The position numbers were made by a program, and so were the translations under genes. Below are positions 8,701-14,340 of a DNA stretch of 14,340 nucleotides, piece by piece. Origin of the DNA: Bacteroidales bacterium (lineage in GTDB: Bacteria; Bacteroidota; Bacteroidia; Bacteroidales; JAAUTT01); the NCBI GenBank assembly GCA_012031335.1, contig JAAUTT010000026.1, positions 1 through 14,340 on the forward strand, given 5' to 3'. The notes under the pieces were generated by a model, which did not search any database, was not told the DNA's origin, and saw nothing but the letters and a program-made list of their open reading frames with translations. How positions within the stretch are numbered: the stretch's first letter is position 1; each line of letters opens with the position of its first letter.

Positions 8701-8876
8701 TTGCCTGGGCCGATCCCGAAACTGGTTTACTTTATATTTTTTTATCCAATAGGGTATATCCTTCTTCTGAAAACAATAAAATCACTGAAATGAGCATCAG
8801 GTCTAAAATACTGGAAGTACTTACTGAAAGTATCAAAGTAAAGGATACTGATGAAAGTCTGGTGGAGGTAAAATAA
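5799..8876 (+). CDS. Exported GH3 beta-N-acetylglucosaminidase (NagZ-like) fused to a serine beta-lactamase-like domain; three frameshifts
   Basis: Corrected for three single-base gaps, the gene encodes ~1026 residues. Order: N-terminal signal (MLILQRLFVFISLLVLS); GH3 catalytic barrel with the NagZ motif KHFPGHGDT (His224, Asp226, the acid/base dyad of bacterial NagZ enzymes) and nucleophile Asp306 in FTDALNMKG; a GH3 C-terminal-like domain (about 400-580); then a class C beta-lactamase/penicillin-binding-like domain with SxxK (Ser657-Lys660, SITK), Tyr803 in YSDLN and His962 in GHSGFTG. This fusion is known in Bacteroidota. It is expected to remove GlcNAc from peptidoglycan and possibly act on the peptide, in the periplasm. 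Missing bases: T run 6075-6079, A run 6652-6658, A run 8540-8544. Corrected joins read GIIFFQGTPVK, LSKKIVTNLL and FEKTTFDYF. The stop is TAA 8874-8876. All motifs survive, so I consider it functional in the organism and damaged only in this assembly. Confidence 0.88.
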
Positions 8877-8942
8877 AAATCACTGCCGGCAATCAAATTA
8901 ATCCTTAATAGCAATTACATTTTGAAGGCAGACAGTGATTTT
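8876..8942. terminator. Candidate bidirectional terminator with a long loop
   Basis: AAAATCACTG (8876-8885) is the exact reverse complement of CAGTGATTTT (8933-8942), with GCC/GGC just inside that could extend the pairing. The loop of about 47 nt is long. The A/T ends give U-rich tails both ways, and it sits exactly between the convergent GH3 (+, ends 8876) and isomerase (-, ends 8951) genes. A terminator for both is the simplest reading; the long loop lowers certainty. Confidence 0.6.
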
Positions 8943-8950
8943 ATAAAAAT

Positions 8951-9947
8951 TTATTTCTTTTCGAAAGCTGCATCAAAAGCCACTTGCGAAGGTTTGAAAT
9001 CGAGATTTTTTACAAAATCGCAGGCCTCGGCAGCACCATGCTCACGATCCATGCCCGAATCTTCCCATTCTACAGATAAAGGTCCTTTATAGGCAAAATG
9101 ATTTAAAGCCCTGATGATTTCTTCGAAATTGATACAACCACGTCCAAGACTCCTGAAATTCCAATATCGGCGGGGATCGCCGAAACTCAAATGCCCGCCA
9201 AAAACACCAGCACTACCTGGTGTTTCCCGCCAGTATACATCCTTCATATGTACGTGGAAAATCCTGTCGCTGTATTTGTTGATAAATTCAACATAGTCAA
9301 CACCCTGATAACCTAAATGGCTGGGATCGTAATTGAAACCGAATGCAGGATGATAATTCAAAGCCTTCAGGGCTCTTTCGGCAGTAACAATATCAAAGGC
9401 TATTTCTGTAGGGTGCACCTCAAGGGCAAATTTCACGCCTATCTTCTGAAACTCATTTAATATCGGTCTCCAGGCATTCGCAAAATCAGAAAATCCTTTT
9501 TCAATCATTTCTTCCGAAACCGATGGAAATGAATATAAAAGGTGCCATATTGAACTTCCTGTAAATCCATTTACAATATCTACACCGAGCCGTTTCGCTG
9601 CATGGGCTGTAGCAATTATTTCGGCGGCTGCCCGTTGACGGACTCCTGCAGGATTACCATCGCCCCAGACATAATCCCGGGAGGATGGATTTGTGGCGCT
9701 CATCAATATTATCACAAACTGCCTGACCAACCAGGTGGGTTGAAACAGCAAAAACCTTCAGTCCATATTTATCAAGGGTTTTTCTGTGATTTTTACAATA
9801 CTCGTCATTGGCTTTATTTACTTCAAAATGATTTCCCCAGCAGGCAAGCTCAACTCCGTCGTAGCCAAATCCTTTTGCTTTCTGGCAAATGACTTCAAAA
9901 TCGAGATCGGCCCATTGGCCTGTAAAAAGTGTTACCGGACGTGCCAT
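8951..9947 (-). CDS. Sugar phosphate isomerase/epimerase (xylose-isomerase-like TIM barrel), one frameshift
   Basis: A cytosolic protein of the AP-endonuclease-2/xylose isomerase-like TIM-barrel family, 331 residues after correction, with no signal peptide. Candidate metal ligands follow the family order Glu, Asp, His, Glu: Glu in [10 protein letters not shown], Asp in [12 protein letters not shown], His in [11 protein letters not shown] and Glu in [11 protein letters not shown]. The N-terminus [19 protein letters not shown] starts at ATG9947. The frame breaks in the CCCGGG stretch at 9676-9681, where one extra base separates HKSILP from [11 protein letters not shown]; removing it gives a continuous reading. 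It follows the Gfo/Idh/MocA gene by 34 bp and is the last gene of the operon. It probably isomerises, epimerises or hydrates/lyases a keto-sugar made by the neighbouring dehydrogenase. The substrate is unknown. Confidence 0.87.
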
Positions 9948-9981
9948 ATTATTATTTTAAAGTTATTTTATAATTCAATTT

Positions 9982-11142
9982 TCATTCGGGCCATTTAACC
10001 CATTTCTGTTTTTCATCATAGCCAGCCTGAACAACGGCATCGATAAACTGCATTCCGCGAATACCATCTTCCACATTTGGGAAGTCAAGCCATTCGGGTT
10101 GAGGGGCTGTGCCATTTATTTTTGCTCTGAGGGTAAGGGAGAAATTGCGGTAAATATTGGCAAATGCTTCGAGAAAACCTTCAGGGTGACCTCCAGGTGT
10201 ACGTGTGTTGTGTTTGGCAACATTGCTCATAAATCCAGTACCGGTGCGAACCATTTCTGTTGGGCGGTCTATCCATTTTATCCATAGAGTATTAGGTTCG
10301 TGCTGGAACCAGTCCAGGCCGCCTTTATCGCCATAAACACGGATTCGAATCGCATTCTCTTCACCAGCTGCAATTTGAGTGGCCATTAATACACCTTTAG
10401 CTCCATTGTCGAATCTGAGCAAAACAGCACCGTCATCATCCAGTAAACGACCAGGAACAAAAACATTCAATTCAGCACAAACTTCGGTTGTTTTTAAACC
10501 GGTAATATACTCGGCCAAATGATGTGCATGTGTACCTATATCGCCCATACAACCGGCTTTCCCCGATTTTTTAGGATCGGTACGCCACGATGCCTGGGCG
10601 TTACCTGCATCTTCGAGTTTAGATGAAAGCCATCCTTGAGGATATTCGACAAATATTTTACGGATTTTACCCAAATCGCCCCTGCGGACTCGTTCTCTTG
10701 CTTCTTTTACTGCCGGATATCCCGAATAGGTGTGTGTAAGTGCCAGTAATAAACCTGTTTCCTGAATTTTTGCTTTTAATTTCAGCGCTTCGTCGAGGGT
10801 AAAGGTTATAGGTTTGTCAATTACCACATGAAATCCCTTTTCAAGGGCAATCATAGCTGGATCGAAATGCGCAAAATTTGGAGTCACAATAGTCACAAAA
10901 TCCATACGTTCTCCTTCAGGTAATTTAGCCTCGCTTTCAAACATCTCCTGGTACGACTTGTAAATTCTGTTCTCAGGTAAATAATATGATTTTCCTGAGG
11001 AAAAAGATATATCAGGATTGACACTGAAGCATCCGCAAACAAGTTCTATCTGGCCATCCATAAGGGCTGCAAGACGGTGTATAGCTCCGATAAAGGCATC
11101 GGTTCCGCCTCCAACCATTCCCATTTTCAATTTTCGGTTCAT
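9982..11142 (-). CDS. Gfo/Idh/MocA family NAD(P)-dependent oxidoreductase (cytosolic)
   Basis: A 386-residue, intact dehydrogenase. The N-terminal Rossmann fold starts at once (KMGMVGGGTDAFIGAIHR), so no export signal is present. TPNFAHFDPAMIALEKG leads into VIDKPI, where Lys110 is the conserved Lys of the family's (E/D)KP motif. The C-terminal substrate domain contains GDIGTHAHHLAEYITG (Asp201 and following His residues), the usual catalytic segment. The family oxidises or reduces sugars and cyclitols; members acting as glycoside 3-dehydrogenases or anhydrofructose reductases look similar. The start ATG11142 lies 58 bp after the Tat-signal TIM-barrel gene, and the next gene starts 34 bp downstream. 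The grouping with two isomerase-like TIM barrels suggests sugar oxidation followed by rearrangement, but substrate and direction cannot be assigned. Confidence 0.92.
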   Translation of the reverse strand: MNRKLKMGMVGGGTDAFIGAIHRLAALMDGQIELVCGCFSVNPDISFSSGKSYYLPENRIYKSYQEMFESEAKLPEGERMDFVTIVTPNFAHFDPAMIALEKGFHVVIDKPITFTLDEALKLKAKIQETGLLLALTHTYSGYPAVKEARERVRRGDLGKIRKIFVEYPQGWLSSKLEDAGNAQASWRTDPKKSGKAGCMGDIGTHAHHLAEYITGLKTTEVCAELNVFVPGRLLDDDGAVLLRFDNGAKGVLMATQIAAGEENAIRIRVYGDKGGLDWFQHEPNTLWIKWIDRPTEMVRTGTGFMSNVAKHNTRTPGGHPEGFLEAFANIYRNFSLTLRAKINGTAPQPEWLDFPNVEDGIRGMQFIDAVVQAGYDEKQKWVKWPE

Positions 11143-11200
11143 AGTTGCAATATTTGGTAGGTTAATACAATATGTTTATTATTAGTTATTTAATTTCGTT

Positions 11201-12124
11201 TTACGCTTTTTCCCATTGGTCTTTTAAAAGTTTCACAGCTGCAGGAATGGTAACCTTTTTATCACCTACCGAACCGCACTCAAGGCTTACATAGTTCTGA
11301 TAATTAATCATCTTTAAACCTTTAAAACCGTCGGTATAAATATCTTTGGTGTCTTCACCAGGCATTTTCCTTCTTTCACGACTAGCCACATGCACATGGG
11401 TCAGGTATTTTCCACCAGAGACAAATGCTCCCATGTCGCTTGTTTCTTCGTGGGTCATATGCCAAAAATCGCCCATACAACCAACGCCATCACTATTTAC
11501 ATCACGGCAAATGGATGCAGCATCTCCCACTTGTCTTAAAAACCAGGCTTCTTCGCGGTTAAGTGGTTCAAGAATAATTTTAGTTTTGTTCTGAACAGCG
11601 TGGGCTCCAAGTTCTTTTAATTGTTCAACCAGCATTTTACGAGCTTCCACAAATGGCAAAGATGGTTGACTATTAAATGCCGGAACAACAATTACTCCCA
11701 ATGCACCAAGTTCACCGGCATTCACAAGTGCCTCTTTTATGGTTTTCATGGCAATATCGCGTGTTGCCTGTGTGTCGGCAATCAGGTGTCCTTCAAATCC
11801 GGCGCACACAACACTGATTTTTATTTTTCTGTTTTGAAGCGCTTTTTTTATCTCGCCAGCCCTTTGCAGAATGCCGCCACAACCTTGTTCAAAACCTGTA
11901 AATTCAAGACTTTCAAGGAAATCAAGCTTTTCAGAAAGTGAATTACCTGGGGCAACGTTTTCCTGGCATGAGAGATTTAATGTCAAGCCGGCTTTGGTTT
12001 TATTGCCGGCCGTTTCAAATGCCTTTCCGCTAAATGAGGAAAGTGTGAGGGTGCCTGACCCTAAAGAAACGGCTGCTCCTCCTATTGAGAGTGTTTTCAG
12101 AAAATTTCTGCGGTTATTTTCCAT
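11201..12124 (-). CDS. Tat-exported sugar isomerase/epimerase-like TIM-barrel protein
   Basis: A 307-residue xylose-isomerase-like TIM barrel with a twin-arginine signal: NRRNFLKTLSIGGAAVSLG at residues 4-22, followed by a hydrophobic stretch and a likely cleavage near residue 35. Candidate metal ligands in family order are Glu in IILEPLNREE, Asp in CMGDFWHMTHE, His in LTHVHVASRERR and Glu in VSLECGS. Tat export implies folding, perhaps with a bound metal, before transport to the periplasm. It is the first gene of a three-gene operon and has a non-coding 5' region (12125-12211) after the terminator of the next unit. I found no perfect TAnnTTTG there. It is distinct in sequence from the cytosolic barrel at 8951-9947, so it is not a recent duplicate. 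The frame is intact. Confidence 0.88.
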   Translation of the reverse strand: MENNRRNFLKTLSIGGAAVSLGSGTLTLSSFSGKAFETAGNKTKAGLTLNLSCQENVAPGNSLSEKLDFLESLEFTGFEQGCGGILQRAGEIKKALQNRKIKISVVCAGFEGHLIADTQATRDIAMKTIKEALVNAGELGALGVIVVPAFNSQPSLPFVEARKMLVEQLKELGAHAVQNKTKIILEPLNREEAWFLRQVGDAASICRDVNSDGVGCMGDFWHMTHEETSDMGAFVSGGKYLTHVHVASRERRKMPGEDTKDIYTDGFKGLKMINYQNYVSLECGSVGDKKVTIPAAVKLLKDQWEKA

Positions 12125-12211
12125 AATGGTGTAGTAATTAGATGATTTTGCAAGTTAAGATAATATAAGGACATTTTCCAGTGGGTAACCGGAGAAACTT
12201 AATAGGAAATG

Positions 12212-12246
12212 AAAAAGCAATCCCCCATTTTAGAGGATTGCTTTTT
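12212..12246 (-). terminator. Strong intrinsic terminator after the exported oxidoreductase gene
   Basis: AAAAAGCAATCC (12212-12223) and GGATTGCTTTTT (12235-12246) form a perfect 12-bp stem with an 11-nt loop. It lies 16 bp after the stop of the Gfo/Idh/MocA gene on the minus strand and ends in a U run in that direction. It separates the 12262-14340 unit from the operon starting at 12124. Confidence 0.85.
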
Positions 12247-12261
12247 ATCTAATTAAAAACT

Positions 12262-13659
12262 TTACGAATTTTCAGGTTTTCCTTCGCCCGGAACAGGGAT
12301 AACAGGGTTCATGTCCATAGGTCCCATTACGTATACTTCTGGTCCGAGTTTTAATTCAGAGTTCATCATTTCGTCCCAGGTTACTTCTTTACCGGTATAA
12401 GCCGAAATGCGACCCATAATACCTACCATTGTTGAAAATGGCAGTATTTTCAGCTTCATTGAACGGTTTGTTGGTACGGATGGCTGTTACCATATCTATA
12501 TGTTCCTGGTCATAGGGGGATATTTTAACACTGTCCATAGGCTTTCCCTGATCGTCTTTAGGATATTCGTACGACCAAAGAACTGTACCGTCGGGGTTAA
12601 AAATGGTATTCTGACAGTTACTCATACCATTGGTTCCAACAACATATTCGCTTACATTGCTTGTACATCCGTCAATCTGACGGCACATACTGTGCATATG
12701 TAAGCCATTATCATAAACAAAATCAATACTGAACAGATCGTACTGGTCTCCGGTTACCCTTCTGTGACGTCCACCAAAACCAACAGCTTTTACAGGATGC
12801 TTACCCATAAACCAGTTGATAACATCTATATTATGAACATGTTGCTCAACAATATGATCGCCCGATAACCAGGTCCAGTTTACCCAGTCACGGATCATGG
12901 CTTCCATTTCGCTCCAGCTAGCTCTTCTTTTTCTGAACCATAGCTGGGGATTGATTCCAGTATGCATTGGCACCAACAATATCGCCAATGGATCCATCCA
13001 TAATTTTCTTATATGTTTCAACATAATCTCTCTGGTGACGACGTTGAGTTCCTGTTACAACAGTTAAACCAAGACTTTCGGCCTTTTTGGCTGCAGCCAT
13101 AATAGCTTTTGCTCCTGCCGGGTCAACAGCAACAGGCTTTTCCATGAATACATGTTTGCCTGCATTAACGGCTGCTGCAAATTGTTTGGGACGGAAATGA
13201 GGAGGAGTAGCCAGGATAATGATATCCACTCCTGCTTCAATTACTTTTTCGTATGCATCAAATCCAACAAAACATTTGTCGTCAGCAACTTCAACATTCA
13301 TTTCTTTTTTTAGTTTTTCGCGGCATTGGTTGATGCTATCTTCGAAAACGTCAGCCAAAGCAACAACTTCCAGTCCGTTACCAGCTTTAAGAAAGTTTAC
13401 AGCAGCGCCTGTACCACGGCCTCCACAGCCTACAAGTCCTGCTTTCAAAACCTTACCGTCAGGAGCTTTATCAAGTAAAGCAGGTAATTTCAGCTCCTCA
13501 ATGTTGTTATATTTCTTTTTTACCCGTTTTATCACTGCTGCAACCCGACAAAAGTCCGGCAGAACCAACAGTTGCCACTGTTCCTAATGTAGTAATTGCT
13601 CCTGCAGCAGCTGCACTACCGAGGAATTTTCTACGACTGAGTTGAAATTTGTTTTCCAT
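12262..13659 (-). CDS. Tat-signal, lipobox-bearing Gfo/Idh/MocA oxidoreductase (GH109-like architecture); three frameshifts
   Basis: With three extra bases removed this is a ~464-residue protein. The N-terminus MENKFQLSRRKFLGSAAAAG carries a Tat motif (Arg9-Arg10) and ends in a lipobox LLSGC (Cys40), so it is probably a Tat-exported lipoprotein. The Rossmann motif GLVGCGGRGTG follows, then ATPPHFRPKQFAAAVNAGKH leading to MEKPVA (Lys174), and in the C-terminal domain EQHVHNIDVINWFMGKHP. This long Tat version is typical of exported Bacteroidota members, some of them GH109 glycosidases that use bound NAD. Extra bases: T run 13516-13521, G run 12946-12949, A run 12435-12438 (plus-strand bases). 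Corrected joins read TGKKKYNNIEE, WNQSQLWFRKRR and NTAISTMVGIMG. It starts 25 bp after the SUMF1-domain gene. Dehydrogenase and NAD-dependent glycosidase are both possible. Confidence 0.87.
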
Positions 13660-13684
13660 AAAGATTAAGTAATAATAGGTTATA

Positions 13685-14340
13685 TTATTTATTTAGAATA
13701 CTAGTGTCGGGTTCACAAACCACCCTGAAACCTACATTGATACAGTCGGAATACCACCATATACTTTTAGGAATCTGTGGATCAGTTTTAAGCCATTTAT
13801 CATTTTCGGTAGATTCGCGGGCAGCGCTTCTAAGTTCGGATGCATCACTGTTAAAAGCCCCGCCTCTGATAACAAATTCGGTTCCGCTTTCAGGACCTTT
13901 AGGATTGGTTACAGTCTTACCTGTTTTAGCATAAGCATCCGAAGCAAAATAATCCTGGCAGAATTCTTTTACATTTCCGGTCATATTTACAAGACCAAAA
14001 GGATTAGGCCGCACTTCAGCAGGATCAGATGTTTTACCATTACTATTGAGTTTATAAATGGCATATTGGGAAATAACTGCTGTGTCAGGACCAAAGATAC
14101 TTTTCAAAAAGCCTGTTTCGGAGAATTTTTTAGGATTTCCCGGAAAGAAATAGGGTGTTTCGGTCTTGGCACGACATGCATATTCCCATTCAGCCTCAGT
14201 TGGAAGCCGGTATTTTTTTCCTGTTCGCTTTGATAACCATTCGCAATAAACTGTTGCTGCATGGTGTGTCATGGTTATAGCCGGTTTATTTCCCTTGCCC
14301 CAACCCTGATCAGGACTCTCCGTAAGGAGGATGTTGGGGC
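13685..14340 (-). CDS. SUMF1 / formylglycine-generating-enzyme-like domain protein (5' end outside window)
   Basis: The last ~217 residues of a SUMF1-domain protein are present; the N-terminus lies beyond base 14340. Family signatures in order: WGKGNKPAITMTHHAATVYC, YRLPTEAEWEYACR, NPFGLVNMTGNVKEF, FVIRGGAFNS and VGFRVVCEPD. True formylglycine-generating enzymes have a catalytic Cys pair in the segment after the RGG motif; here that segment reads DASELRSAARES and has none. A sulfatase-activating role is therefore unlikely. Non-catalytic or differently acting SUMF1 proteins, including GldJ/GldK-like lipoproteins and oxidoreductase-associated partners, are common in Bacteroidota. The ATG at 14272 is internal, since the frame and similarity continue upstream. 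The next gene starts 25 bp downstream, so the two are likely co-transcribed. Confidence 0.85.
   Translation of the reverse strand, partial: PNILLTESPDQGWGKGNKPAITMTHHAATVYCEWLSKRTGKKYRLPTEAEWEYACRAKTETPYFFPGNPKKFSETGFLKSIFGPDTAVISQYAIYKLNSNGKTSDPAEVRPNPFGLVNMTGNVKEFCQDYFASDAYAKTGKTVTNPKGPESGTEFVIRGGAFNSDASELRSAARESTENDKWLKTDPQIPKSIWWYSDCINVGFRVVCEPDTSILNK

Noticed and set aside
5799..8876. GH3 gene as a true pseudogene
   Set aside because: Three one-base gaps are the only lesions. All catalytic residues and the downstream HSG motif are preserved, which is not expected for a gene free of selection.
13685..14340. Sulfatase-modifying enzyme (FGE) call
   Set aside because: The SUMF1 fold is present, but the catalytic Cys pair is missing from its usual segment and no sulfatase gene is seen.
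1..14340. A defence, phage, transposon or CRISPR system
   Set aside because: I looked on both strands and found no repeat-spacer arrays, transposases, terminal inverted repeats, integrases, tRNA-like attachment sites or nuclease/toxin modules.

Overview
The window looks like an AT-rich chromosome segment from a member of the Bacteroidota, probably a Bacteroidales/Marinilabiliales-like environmental or uncultured lineage. Reasons: an agmatine deiminase / N-carbamoylputrescine amidase pair, a secreted C1B peptidase, a NagZ-like GH3 fused to a serine beta-lactamase-type domain, Tat-exported Gfo/Idh/MocA and xylose-isomerase-like proteins, a SUMF1-domain protein, a lipobox lipoprotein, weak or absent Shine-Dalgarno sequences and TAnnTTTG-type -7 boxes. 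The rank below phylum is a guess.

Layout, left to right. (1) 1-204: C-terminal tail of a membrane protein, probably a CPBP-family protease. (2) 205-461: non-coding DNA with a diverged ~55-bp direct repeat. (3) 462-3543, + strand: secreted C1B cysteine peptidase, then aguB and aguA for agmatine-to-putrescine conversion, closed by a hairpin terminator at 3562-3597. (4) 3613-5276, - strand: an unrecognised lipoprotein and a creatininase-family amidohydrolase. (5) 5277-5798: a 522-bp divergent spacer with no convincing gene. (6) 5799-8876, + strand: a ~1026-residue GH3 / beta-lactamase-like fusion, probably for peptidoglycan turnover. (7) 8951-12124, - strand: a three-gene operon (Tat-signal TIM-barrel isomerase, cytosolic Gfo/Idh/MocA oxidoreductase, cytosolic TIM-barrel isomerase). 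(8) 12262-14340, - strand: a SUMF1-domain protein (5' end outside the window) followed by a Tat/lipobox Gfo/Idh/MocA oxidoreductase. Regions 7 and 8 are separated by a strong hairpin terminator at 12212-12246.

The right half reads as a carbohydrate-modification module in which the same two enzyme classes occur once with an export signal and once without. This suggests parallel envelope and cytosolic oxidation/isomerisation of a sugar or glycoside. The substrate cannot be read from the sequence.

The most striking property is technical. Five of the longer genes are broken by nine single-base frameshifts. Eight lie in short base runs or repeated-base stretches (3-7 nt); the ninth is only bracketed to about 498-514. 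In every case one inserted or deleted base restores a continuous protein with its family motifs, and no internal nonsense codons remain. This looks like indel error in the assembly (uncorrected long-read or pyrosequencing data), not nine real pseudogene lesions. The affected genes are therefore annotated at full reconstructed length. I found no CRISPR array, tRNA, rRNA, transposase or phage gene.
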